From contig NZ_SMLK01000006.1 in NCBI RefSeq assembly GCF_004681975.1, positions 186,001-250,000 of the forward strand: a DNA stretch of 64,000 nucleotides. The letters run 5' to 3'. This DNA comes from Ramlibacter humi. Its GTDB lineage: Bacteria > Pseudomonadota > Gammaproteobacteria > Burkholderiales > Burkholderiaceae_C. Shown here piece by piece: positions 15,545-23,614 of the stretch (positions are counted from its first letter, which is position 1; each line of letters opens with the position of its first letter). The notes beneath the pieces were generated by a model that had not been told where the DNA came from, did not search any database, and saw nothing but the letters and a program-made list of their open reading frames with translations. Both the position numbers and the translations under genes were made by a program.

Positions 15545-17362
15545 ATGACCGTCCTCCGCGCTCCCCTCCAGGCCCAGGTCGTGCAATGGCTGGTCGAGCC
15601 CGACCGCGTGGTGCGCGAAGGCGAGGTGGTGCTGATCCTCGAGGCGATGAAGATGGAGCACGAGGTGCGCGCGCCGGCCACGCTGCGCGTGCGCGAACTG
15701 CTCTACACGCCGGGCGAGACCGTGAACGAAGGCGACGTGCTGTGGACCGCCGAACCGGCTACGGCCGATGCGCCGGCCGCGTTGGAGGACGATGCGGGCG
15801 GAGCCTTGGACGACGGCCCGCGGGCCGACCTGCAGCGCGTGTTCGACCGCCACGCGCTCACGCTCGACGCCGCGCGGCCGGAAGCGGTGGCCAGGCGCCA
15901 CGCGCTGGGCCTGCGCACCGCGCGCGAGAACGTGGCCGACCTGTGCGACGGCGGCAGCTTCGACGAATACGGCGCGCTGGCCATCGCGGCACAAACCAAC
16001 CGCCGCGGCGAAGACGACCTGCAGCGCAACACGCCGGCCGACGGCCTGGTCACCGGCGTGGGCAACGTCAACGGCCAGTGGTTCGACCCCGTGCACGCGC
16101 GCACCGCTGTGCTGGCGTACGACGCGACGGTGCTCGCGGGCACGCAGGGCTTCCGCAACCACCAGAAGACCGATCGCCTGCTCAACCTGGCCGCAAAGCA
16201 CCGCTGGCCGCTGGTGCTGTTCGCCGAAGGCGGCGGCGGGCGGCCCGGCGACACCGACATGCCCATCGTCGCGGGCCTGCACGTGCCCACGTTCGCGGCG
16301 TTCGCGCGGCTCAACGGCCGCGTGCCCACCATCGGCATCGCCGCCGGCCGCTGTTTCGCCGGCAACGCGGCGCTGCTGGGGTGCTGCGACGTCATCATCG
16401 CCACGCGCGGCGCCAACATCGGCATGGGCGGCCCCGCGATGGTGGAGGGCGGCGGCCTCGGCCGCTTCGCGCCGGAAGACATCGGCCCCGCGGAGGAGCT
16501 GCACCGCAACGGCGTGGTCGACCTGCTGGTCGATGACGAGGCGCAGGCCGTCGCTGCGGCGAAACAGTACCTCGCGTTCTTCCAGGGTGCGACACCGCCA
16601 GGGGATGCACCCGATGCGGAACAGCTGCGCCAAGCCGTGCCCGAGAACCGCTTGCGCGCCTACGACACGCGCACCGCGATCCACGGCACGGCCGACATCG
16701 ATTCGGTCCTGGAGCTGCGCACCGGCTTCGGCGCCGGCATCCACACCGGCTTCGCGCGCATCGCGGGCCGCCCGTTCGGCTGGCTGGCGAACAACCCGGC
16801 GCACCTGGGCGGCGCCATCGACGCCGACGCCGCGGACAAGGCCGCGCGCTTCATGCAGCTGTGCGACTCGCACGGCCTGCCGATGGTGAGCTTCATCGAC
16901 ACGCCCGGCTTCATGGTCGGCCCCGACATCGAACGCAAGGCGCAGGTGCGGCACGTCAGCCGCATGTTCGTCGCCGCGGCGCACCTGGAAGTGCCGTTCT
17001 GGAGCATCGTGCTGCGCAAGGGCTACGGCCTGGGCGCGATGGCCATGGCCGCGGGCGGCTTCCACGGGCCGGAGTTCACCATCGCCTGGCCCACCGGCGA
17101 ATTCGGCGGCATGGGGCTGGAAGGCGCGGTGAAGCTGGGCTTTCGCAAGGAACTGGAGGCGAAGCCCGAAGGCGCCGAGCGCGAAGCGCTGTACCAGCAG
17201 CTGCTGGCGCGGCAGTACGGGAACGGGCAGGCGCTGCGCATGGCGCAGACGCTGGAGATCGACGCGGTGATCGACCCCGCGCAGACGCGCGCCTGGCTGC
17301 AGCGCGCGCTGGAAGCAACGCCGGCCACCCGCGGCAGCGGGCGGCCGGTGGACGCCTGGTAA
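15545..17362 (+). CDS. Fused biotin carrier / carboxyltransferase subunit of an acyl-CoA carboxylase
   Basis: 605 residues in two parts. Residues 1-75 form a biotinyl domain with the classical EAMKMEHEV motif (biotinylated Lys36). Residues from about 95 form a carboxyltransferase with N- and C-halves: PADGLVTGVGNVNG, then GGRPGDTD, GNAALLGCCDVIIA and GGPAMVEGGGLG, and later DTPGFMVGPDIE, GYGLGAMAMAAGG and WPTGEFGGMGLEGA. It transfers CO2 from carboxybiotin to an acyl-CoA. A biotin carboxylase domain, normally N-terminal in the single-chain BC-BCCP-CT enzymes, is missing, and no carboxylase gene is adjacent. The substrate (acetyl-, propionyl- or other acyl-CoA) is undecided. Confidence 0.82.
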   Translation: MTVLRAPLQAQVVQWLVEPDRVVREGEVVLILEAMKMEHEVRAPATLRVRELLYTPGETVNEGDVLWTAEPATADAPAALEDDAGGALDDGPRADLQRVFDRHALTLDAARPEAVARRHALGLRTARENVADLCDGGSFDEYGALAIAAQTNRRGEDDLQRNTPADGLVTGVGNVNGQWFDPVHARTAVLAYDATVLAGTQGFRNHQKTDRLLNLAAKHRWPLVLFAEGGGGRPGDTDMPIVAGLHVPTFAAFARLNGRVPTIGIAAGRCFAGNAALLGCCDVIIATRGANIGMGGPAMVEGGGLGRFAPEDIGPAEELHRNGVVDLLVDDEAQAVAAAKQYLAFFQGATPPGDAPDAEQLRQAVPENRLRAYDTRTAIHGTADIDSVLELRTGFGAGIHTGFARIAGRPFGWLANNPAHLGGAIDADAADKAARFMQLCDSHGLPMVSFIDTPGFMVGPDIERKAQVRHVSRMFVAAAHLEVPFWSIVLRKGYGLGAMAMAAGGFHGPEFTIAWPTGEFGGMGLEGAVKLGFRKELEAKPEGAEREALYQQLLARQYGNGQALRMAQTLEIDAVIDPAQTRAWLQRALEATPATRGSGRPVDAW

Positions 17363-17374
17363 GGCCGGCTCGCC

Positions 17375-17713
17375 TTACTTCTTCTCGGTGTCGGCGGGCG
17401 CACCCATCGTGGCGGCGCGTTCCTTCTGCTCCTTCTCCTTGGCCGTGGTGACGTCGACCTTGGGCACCGTGATGGTCTTCTTCTCGGTGTGGACGTCCAC
17501 GTCCGGCACCGCGACCTGCTTCTGTTCCTTGCTCACCTGCACGTCCGGGCCCTTGACGTCGTACTTGGGCAGCTGAACCTGGCCGGCCTGCGTCTTGGAC
17601 ACGTCGTACCTGGGCGCCTGGACCTTGCCTTCCTGGGTCTTCTGCACGTCGCAGGCGCTGAGGCCCAGCGCGGCGGCCGAGGCGATGGCGGCGATGGCGG
17701 CGGTCTTGATCAT
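17375..17713 (-). CDS. Repeat-containing lipoprotein of unknown function
   Basis: 112 residues. The N-terminus IASAAALGLSAC is a lipoprotein signal with an LSAC lipobox, so the mature protein starts at Cys21. The rest is four diverged copies of a short strand-like motif: KVQAPRYDV, QVQLPKYDV, QVAVPDVDV and TITVPKVDV, separated by charged KTQ/KEQK linkers, then a Lys/Glu-rich tail. Evenly spaced Val/Asp strands suggest a small extended beta structure on the cell envelope. AAGGGAGAA precedes the ATG. It is convergent with the carboxylase gene (12-bp gap). I do not recognise the family. Confidence 0.75.
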   Translation of the reverse strand: MIKTAAIAAIASAAALGLSACDVQKTQEGKVQAPRYDVSKTQAGQVQLPKYDVKGPDVQVSKEQKQVAVPDVDVHTEKKTITVPKVDVTTAKEKEQKERAATMGAPADTEKK

Positions 17714-17946
17714 GAACTTCTCCCTTGGATTGCTTGAGATTGAGATCGACGCGGCATCGCAGCCGCATCCCGTGTGAATGCATTCTGGTCAGCCTTCCCA
17801 TGCGCGGCTGTAGGAGCCCGGCAATGGCTGCTGTGCGGCCGTATCTCGGCCGTACGGGCCCTGCCGCGATGGCGCCTGTCACCTTCTTCCTACGGACGGG
17901 GCATCGGCCGCGCCCTAGCATGGGAGCGCAACACAGGAGCAAGCCG

Positions 17947-19140
17947 ATGGCCGCCAGCAGCCCGCCTCATCGTTCCCGTTCGCCCGGCCGCGCCGCCGCC
18001 GCGGTGCGCGATGCGCGTGGAGGCGTGCGCCTCCTGTTCGACGTCATGCGCCACGGCCTCGACCGCGCGGAGAAGCTGCACGAAAAGCTGGGCCAGGTCG
18101 ACCCCGCGCCGGCAGGCGGCGCCATGCCGCGGCCCGCGCGCACGATCACGCGCGCCGCGTACCGCGTCTTGCGAGGTGGCACCAACATGGCCGGCAGCGC
18201 GCTCGACCTGGTGCTGGCATCGCTGCAGGCCTCGTTGCTGCAGCCCCAGCTGGAACGCGCGCCCGCCGCGCCTTCGCCCGGGCGCGAGGCGGTCGTCGAC
18301 GCGATCAACGCGCTGGCCGGCGACCACCTTCACCGCACCGACAACCCGCTGGCCGTGCGCACGCGCCTGCGCGTGCACGACCCCGCATCGCCGAAGGCAC
18401 GGGTGATCGTGCTGGTGCACGACCTGGGCCTGGGTGAGGCATGGCGCCGCCGCGGCCACGACCACGGCGAGGCGCTGGCAGCGGCCCTGGATGCCACCGC
18501 GATCTACGTCCACTACAACAGCGGGCGCCGCGTGGCCGACGTGGCACACGAACTGTCGGCCGAGCTGGAGCCCATGCTGAGCCACTGGCGCGTGCCGCTG
18601 CAGGGCGTGGCGCTGATCGGCCACGGACAGGGCGGCCTCGTCCTGCGCAGCGCATTGCATCAGGCCACCCGCTCCGGCCTGGCATGGCCGGGCCACGTGC
18701 GGCAGGTGGTGTTTCTCGGCACGCCGCATGACGGGGCGAAACCGGCGGGCACGTGGCAGCTGCTGTCGCGCCTGGGCGCCGGTCCCGCGGCCGCGGTGCT
18801 GCCGCTGGCGCAGCTGGCGCGGCGGCGCAGCGACGGCATCGACGATTTCCTGCACGGGCGCGTGCTGGAAGACGATGCGCGCACGGGCATGACGCCCATG
18901 GCCAACGCCATCGCCGGCGTGCCGGCGAGCCTGCCCACGTACGCCATCGCCGCCGAGCTTCCCGGCACGGGCAGCGACGGACTGGTCACCGTGGCCAGCG
19001 CGCTGGGCAAGCACGCGGAGCCTGCGCGCGATCTCATGCTGCCCGAGGAACACCGGTGGGTGGCGAGCGGCGTGGACCACGTGGGCTTGCTGGGCAGCGA
19101 CGCGGTGTACCAGCGCATGCGGCAGTGGCTGTCGGTTTGA
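17947..19140 (+). CDS. Alpha/beta hydrolase-fold protein (PGAP1-like) lacking the nucleophile serine
   Basis: 397 residues. A hydrophilic N-terminal half precedes an alpha/beta-hydrolase core: VIVLVHDLGLGEAW (oxyanion strand), then VALIGHGQGGLVLRSA (nucleophile elbow) and VVFLGTPHDGA. The C-terminal part has SDGLVT (acid) and SGVDHVGLLG (His). The elbow reads G-H-G-Q-G-G, with Gly227 (codon GGA) where lipases and thioesterases of this shape have serine (GHSxGG); the Asp and His positions remain. ATG at 17947 follows CAGGAG. Either an inactive scaffold or an enzyme using another residue. Confidence 0.75.
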   Translation: MAASSPPHRSRSPGRAAAAVRDARGGVRLLFDVMRHGLDRAEKLHEKLGQVDPAPAGGAMPRPARTITRAAYRVLRGGTNMAGSALDLVLASLQASLLQPQLERAPAAPSPGREAVVDAINALAGDHLHRTDNPLAVRTRLRVHDPASPKARVIVLVHDLGLGEAWRRRGHDHGEALAAALDATAIYVHYNSGRRVADVAHELSAELEPMLSHWRVPLQGVALIGHGQGGLVLRSALHQATRSGLAWPGHVRQVVFLGTPHDGAKPAGTWQLLSRLGAGPAAAVLPLAQLARRRSDGIDDFLHGRVLEDDARTGMTPMANAIAGVPASLPTYAIAAELPGTGSDGLVTVASALGKHAEPARDLMLPEEHRWVASGVDHVGLLGSDAVYQRMRQWLSV

Positions 19141-19235
19141 GGCGCGGGGTGCGCACATGAGCGTCGGATGGTGGCTGACACCGCGCGTGCTTCGCACGGG
19201 GCGACACTGGTGGTGCCCATTGAGGAGTGCGTGCC

Positions 19236-19538
19236 ATGTCCTACTTACCCCGAGCCCAGGAACAGATGAACGGCGACCTGCTCGTGCCGGAGACCACCAA
19301 GCTGTTCCTGCACCGCGTTCTGCGGGACCTGAAGTCCCACCTGGAGCGCACCGGCTCGCCGGACCTGGAGACCACCGGCCTCGCCGCGCTGGAGAACGCG
19401 ATCGGCCCGTGCCTGGAGCCGATTCCCGGCGTGCGCGAGATGCTGGACCTGCCCGACCCCGAGCAGGAACAGCGTGGCCGCAACCTGCTCAAGGCCCTGC
19501 ACGGCGACCTCGCCGCGCGCCTGAACACCGTCCCCTGA
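19236..19538 (+). CDS. Hypothetical 100-residue protein
   Basis: Small soluble, acidic protein with no signal peptide or membrane segment. It is mostly helical by appearance (TKLFLHRVLRDLKSHLERTG, EQRGRNLLKALHGDLAARL). GAGGAG at 19222-19227 is well placed for the ATG at 19236; a GTG three codons upstream overlaps that site and is unlikely. It sits 38 bp before the MFS gene and may be cotranscribed with it. I do not recognise the family. Confidence 0.65.
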   Translation: MSYLPRAQEQMNGDLLVPETTKLFLHRVLRDLKSHLERTGSPDLETTGLAALENAIGPCLEPIPGVREMLDLPDPEQEQRGRNLLKALHGDLAARLNTVP

Positions 19539-19576
19539 CCCTGCGCCTTCGCGCCGCGGGCCGCGCCCGCTGACCG

Positions 19577-21106
19577 ATGCTGCGACCGGTCGACCACATC
19601 ACCCCCGCCCAACTCGCCGCCGGACAACGATCGCTGGTTCAGGACCTCGCCTGGGCCAGCCTCTCCGGCGCCTTTTCGGGCGGTGTCATCCTGGTGGCAT
19701 TCGCGCTCACGCTCGGCGCCACGCCGCTGCAGATCGGCCTGCTGGCGGCCATCCCGTTCATGGCGCAAGCCACGCAGCTGCCCGCCACGCTGCTGGTGGA
19801 GCGCGTGAAGATGCGCCGGCGCATCGGCGTGCTGGCGATCACCGGCGCGCGCGTGCTGGTGCTGCTGATGGCGCTGCTGCCCTTCATGGGGTCGCAGGAC
19901 CTGGCGCTGCGCTCGCTCATGCTGGTGCAGCTGATGATCGCGTCGCTCAACGCCGTGGGCGGCTGCGCGGTGAACTCGTGGCTGCACCAGCTGATCCCGC
20001 ACGAGCGGCTGGGCAACTTCTTCGCCAGGCGGCTGCTTTCCGGCACGGCGCTGGCGTGCGTGGGCACGCTGGCCGCGGGCGCTCTGGTGGACCGCGCGCC
20101 GCACAACGATCCGATGCTGGCCTACGCGACGGCGTTCGCGGTCTCGGCCCTGGCCGGCTTCGTGAGTTCGTGGCACCTGGGCCGCGCGCCGGAGCCCGTG
20201 ATGCACACCGCCGGCGCCGCGGGGCGAATGGTCGAACGGCTCAAGCGCCCCTTCGCCGATCGCAATTTCCGCAAGCTGCTGATCTTCCTGGCGGCGTGGG
20301 TCGTCGCTTCCAATCTCACCGGCCCGTTCCTCACCGTTTACCTGATCGAACAGCGCGGCTACGCCGTGGGCACGGTCACCGGACTGTGGGTGGCCAGCCA
20401 GGTCGCCAACGCGATGACGCTGTACCTGTGGGGCAGCCTGTCGGACCGTTTCACCAACAAGAGCGTGCTGGCGGTGGCCCTGCCGGTTCACTTCGCCTGC
20501 GTGCTGGCGCTCGTCTTCGTGGGCGCAGTGCACACGCCGGTGTGGCAGATGGCCCTGCTGCTGGTGATCCACCTGGCGATGGGCGTGGCGGGCGGCGGCA
20601 TCGCGCTGGCCACCGGCAACCTCGGCCTGAAGCTCGCGCCGCAGGGCGAAGGCACGGCCTACCTGGCCGCGGTGGGGCTGGCCTCGGCGGTGGCCGGCGG
20701 CATCGCGCCCATCGTGGCGGGCGCGCTGGCGCAGACTTTTCAGACCAGCGAGCTGAGCGCCATCGTGCGCTGGCAGTCGCCGGGGCAGTGGCACGAGATG
20801 GCCCTGCTCAGTTTCGCCCACTGGGAATTCCTGTTCGCGATCTCGGCGCTAGTGGGTCTGTACGTGCTGCATGCGCTGTCGCGCGTGCAGGAAGGCCACG
20901 AGGTGAGCGAGCGGCAGGTGGTGCAGGCGTTCGCGCTGGAAGCCTGGCGTGGCCTCAACAGCCTGTCGTCGGTGGCGATCGCGGCGCTGTTCCCGTTCGA
21001 GCGCCTGTCCGAGCGAAGGAAGTGGTGGCGCGGCGACCGGCGGCGCGCATCGCGGCCGGAGCTGTGGGCGGAGCAGCGGCTGGTGATGGACCGGCGGCAC
21101 CACTAG
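19577..21106 (+). CDS. MFS transporter
   Basis: 509 residues with about twelve hydrophobic segments in two halves, for example GVILVAFALTLGATPLQIGLL, GTLAAGALVDRAP and MALLLVIHLAMGVAGGG. The loop after the second segment (LVERVKMRRRIGVLA) is the MFS motif-A-like basic turn. The C-terminal tail of about 70 residues is cytoplasmic and rich in Arg/Glu. Start ATG at 19577. Substrate not predictable. It ends in a short gap with a palindrome before the convergent kinase gene. Confidence 0.8.
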   Translation: MLRPVDHITPAQLAAGQRSLVQDLAWASLSGAFSGGVILVAFALTLGATPLQIGLLAAIPFMAQATQLPATLLVERVKMRRRIGVLAITGARVLVLLMALLPFMGSQDLALRSLMLVQLMIASLNAVGGCAVNSWLHQLIPHERLGNFFARRLLSGTALACVGTLAAGALVDRAPHNDPMLAYATAFAVSALAGFVSSWHLGRAPEPVMHTAGAAGRMVERLKRPFADRNFRKLLIFLAAWVVASNLTGPFLTVYLIEQRGYAVGTVTGLWVASQVANAMTLYLWGSLSDRFTNKSVLAVALPVHFACVLALVFVGAVHTPVWQMALLLVIHLAMGVAGGGIALATGNLGLKLAPQGEGTAYLAAVGLASAVAGGIAPIVAGALAQTFQTSELSAIVRWQSPGQWHEMALLSFAHWEFLFAISALVGLYVLHALSRVQEGHEVSERQVVQAFALEAWRGLNSLSSVAIAALFPFERLSERRKWWRGDRRRASRPELWAEQRLVMDRRHH

Positions 21107-21125
21107 CGCGGCCGGCGCCACCAGC

Positions 21126-21153
21126 GTCATTCCCGCGAAAGCGCGGGGATGAC
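21126..21153. repeat. Short palindrome, half-copy of the REP-like element
   Basis: GTCATTCCCGCG, then AAAG, then CGCGGGGATGAC forms a 12-bp near-perfect stem in the 50-bp gap between two convergent genes. The same outer motif bounds the repeat at 5921-6005. It may act as a bidirectional terminator. Confidence 0.75.
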
Positions 21154-21156
21154 GGG

Positions 21157-23127
21157 TCAGGATTGGCTGCTCAGCGCCCGCCGCGCGGCCAGCGCCTTCT
21201 GCAGCGTGGCGTGGATCGCCTGCGGTTCCGCCGGCTTGACCAGGTGGCCGGAGAACCCCGCCATCGCGGAACGTTGCAGGTCGGGCGTGGCGCCGTAGCC
21301 GGACAGCGCCACCACGGGCAGCGAACTGCTCAGCGCGCGGCCCACGTCGATGCCGCTGCCGTCGGGCAATCCCAGGTCGGTCAGCACGATGTCGAAATCG
21401 CCCTGCCGCGCGGTGCGCACCGCGTCGGCACACGTGCCCACGTGCGTGACCTGGTAGCCGTAGCTCTCCATGCACATCACGATGGTCTCGGCCGCGTCGT
21501 GGTTGTCTTCCACCAGCAGCAGCCGCCAGCCGCCTTCGCCGGACGCCGGCTCCGAAGGCGCGTCGCCCTTGGCCGTGGCTTCCAGTTGCGCATGCGTGCG
21601 CAGGCGCAGCGTGAAGGTGGCGCCCAGGCCGCGGCCTTCGCTGGCGACGCTGAGCTCGCCCTTGTGTTCCGCGACCAGGCCGCGCGCGATGGCCAGGCCC
21701 AGGCCCAACCCGCCGAAGCGCTGCGACACCTCGCGGTCGGCCTGCTCGAAGGCGGTGAAGATGCGCGGCAGCGCCTCGGGCTCGATGCCAATGCCGCTGT
21801 CGGTCACCTGCAGCACGAACCACGCGCCTTCGCTGCGCGTGCGCACCTGCACGCGCCCTTCCCCGGGCGTGAACTTGATGGCGTTGCGCAGCAGGTTCCA
21901 CAGCACCTGCTGCATGCGCGCCTCGTCGGCGGTGACGGTGGGCTCGCGGGAAGCCAGGTCCAGCTGCACGCGCAACCGCTTTTCCTTCACCTGCCCGTCC
22001 AGCATGTCCAGCACCACCTGCACCAGGTGGTGCATGTCCACCGGCCTGGGCTTCAGGCTCACCTTGCCCGCGGAGATGGCGGTGAGGTCCAGCAGGTCCT
22101 CGATCAGCCGCGCCTCCAGCGCCACGTTGCGCCGGATCATGGGCAGCAGGTGCTGGTACTTGGGCGGCACGGTGGCCGTGCGTTCCAGCAGGTGCGCGGC
22201 CGTCGCGATGGGCGACAGCGGCGTACGCAGCTCGTGCGACAGCACGGCGAGGAAGCGGTCCTTGGCCTGGTTGGCCCGCTCGGCTTCCTCCTTCGCGGCG
22301 CGCAGCGCCTCCGCGTCGCGGTAATCGGACGTGGCATCGCGGACGATCTTGGAGAACCCGCTGTGCGATTTCGAATCGCTGTACAGCGGCATCACCACGC
22401 CTTCGGCCCACAGGCGAAGGCCGTCGCGGCGCATCATCCAGCGGTTGTCGTCGGCCTTGCCCTTGTCCAGCGACTGCGCCATCTCGCGCTCGAACACGCG
22501 CGCCTCGCGATCCTCGGGCGTGAACAGCATGGTGGCGGACCGGCCGATCACCTCGCCGGCCTCGTAGCCGAAGATGTCGCGCGCCGCCTGGTTCCACGAG
22601 CGGATGACGCCGCGCGCGTCCATCAGCACCACCGCGTAGTTGCGCAGCGAGTCCACCACGCGCGCGAACACCGCGTTGGCTTCGCGCAGCTGCACCTGCG
22701 CCGACTCGCGGCCCTGGCGCTGCGCCACTTCGCGCAGCGCGCGGTCGATCACCAGCGGCAGCCGCGCCAGCCGGTTCTTGCTCACGTAGTCGGTGGCGCC
22801 GCGCTTGAGCATCTCCACCGCGTTGTCCTCGCCGATGACGCCGGAGACGAAGATGAAGGGCACGCGCGGGCTCTTCACCCGCGCCTCGGCCAGCGCCTGC
22901 TCGCCGGTGAAGCCGGGGAGCTCGAAGTCCGAGAGGATCAGGTCCCAGCCAGTGGACGCCAGGGCGCCGATGAAGCCGGGTTCGTCGCGCACGACTTCCA
23001 GCATCGCCTGCGGGTAGCTGGCGAGCAGTTCCTCGCGCAGGAGTTCGGCATCGAAACGCGAATCCTCCAGCAGCAGGACCTTCAGGGGCCGGTCGCGGAA
23101 ACCGTTCTCCGGCAGGTGTTCATTCAT
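21157..23127 (-). CDS. Hybrid sensor histidine kinase: receiver, PAS, HisKA, HATPase, receiver
   Basis: 656 residues. N-terminal receiver (LKVLLLEDSRFDAELL, phospho-acceptor Asp67 in LSDFELPG); PAS domain about 150-265 (DARGVIRSWNQAARDIFGY); HisKA with His298 in LSHELRTPLS; HATPase with NLLRNAIKF, VTDSGIGI and GLGLGLAIA; C-terminal receiver with Asp584 in LTDLGLPDG. All phosphotransfer residues are present. No membrane segment, so a cytoplasmic kinase fed through its N-terminal receiver. Its start overlaps the preceding response-regulator gene by 8 bp; last gene of the phytochrome operon. Confidence 0.9.
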   Translation of the reverse strand: MNEHLPENGFRDRPLKVLLLEDSRFDAELLREELLASYPQAMLEVVRDEPGFIGALASTGWDLILSDFELPGFTGEQALAEARVKSPRVPFIFVSGVIGEDNAVEMLKRGATDYVSKNRLARLPLVIDRALREVAQRQGRESAQVQLREANAVFARVVDSLRNYAVVLMDARGVIRSWNQAARDIFGYEAGEVIGRSATMLFTPEDREARVFEREMAQSLDKGKADDNRWMMRRDGLRLWAEGVVMPLYSDSKSHSGFSKIVRDATSDYRDAEALRAAKEEAERANQAKDRFLAVLSHELRTPLSPIATAAHLLERTATVPPKYQHLLPMIRRNVALEARLIEDLLDLTAISAGKVSLKPRPVDMHHLVQVVLDMLDGQVKEKRLRVQLDLASREPTVTADEARMQQVLWNLLRNAIKFTPGEGRVQVRTRSEGAWFVLQVTDSGIGIEPEALPRIFTAFEQADREVSQRFGGLGLGLAIARGLVAEHKGELSVASEGRGLGATFTLRLRTHAQLEATAKGDAPSEPASGEGGWRLLLVEDNHDAAETIVMCMESYGYQVTHVGTCADAVRTARQGDFDIVLTDLGLPDGSGIDVGRALSSSLPVVALSGYGATPDLQRSAMAGFSGHLVKPAEPQAIHATLQKALAARRALSSQS

Positions 23128-23578
23128 ACCTTCGGGAGGACCTCATGGAGCCCGGCGGGGGCTCGTTGAGCACGGCCCAGAACACCCCCAGGTCGGCGAT
23201 GGCGGCGACGAACTGCTTGAACTCCACGGGCTTGACCACGTAGGCGTTCACGCCCAGTTCGTAGCTCTTGACGACGTCCGACTCCTCCTGCGAGGAAGTC
23301 AGCATCACGATGGGCATGCTGCGCAGGTGGGGCGTCGCGCGCACCTTCTGCAGCACTTCCAGGCCGTTCACCTTGGGCAGCTTCAGGTCCAGCAGCACCA
23401 CGGCGGGGTTGCCTTCGGCGCGGTCCCTGAAGTCGCCCTCCCGCAGCAGGTAGTCCAGCGCCTGGGCGCCGTCGCGCACGACGATGACCTCGTTGGCCAG
23501 CTGGCTTCGCTCCAGCGCCACCAGCGTGAGCTCCAGGTCCCTCTTGTCGTCTTCGACCAGCAGGATCGGCTTGAGCAT
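23120..23578 (-). CDS. Single-domain response regulator (phytochrome-associated, Rcp1-like)
   Basis: 152 residues, a lone receiver domain: acidic pocket VEDDKRD near residues 8-14, phospho-acceptor Asp64 in VLLDLKLPK, switch threonine in VMLTSSQEE, and lysine in YVVKPVEF. There is no output domain. This type is the usual partner encoded beside bacteriophytochrome kinases and probably receives phosphate from the phytochrome 36 bp upstream. It overlaps the hybrid kinase start by 8 bp, suggesting a relay from phytochrome to this regulator and on to the hybrid kinase. Confidence 0.92.
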   Translation of the reverse strand: MLKPILLVEDDKRDLELTLVALERSQLANEVIVVRDGAQALDYLLREGDFRDRAEGNPAVVLLDLKLPKVNGLEVLQKVRATPHLRSMPIVMLTSSQEESDVVKSYELGVNAYVVKPVEFKQFVAAIADLGVFWAVLNEPPPGSMRSSRRYE

Positions 23579-23614
23579 GATGGAGTCCTCTTTCCTCGTC
23601 TCTTGTTTCTTCGC

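Noticed and set aside
17725-17946. An upstream in-frame extension of the alpha/beta hydrolase
   Set aside because: It lacks a ribosome-binding site and would overlap the lipoprotein promoter; CAGGAG supports the ATG at 17947.
19978-23169. A 1063-codon plus-strand frame over the MFS gene and opposite the hybrid kinase
   Set aside because: Composition is that of an antisense or shifted shadow; the kinase and transporter frames carry all the motifs.
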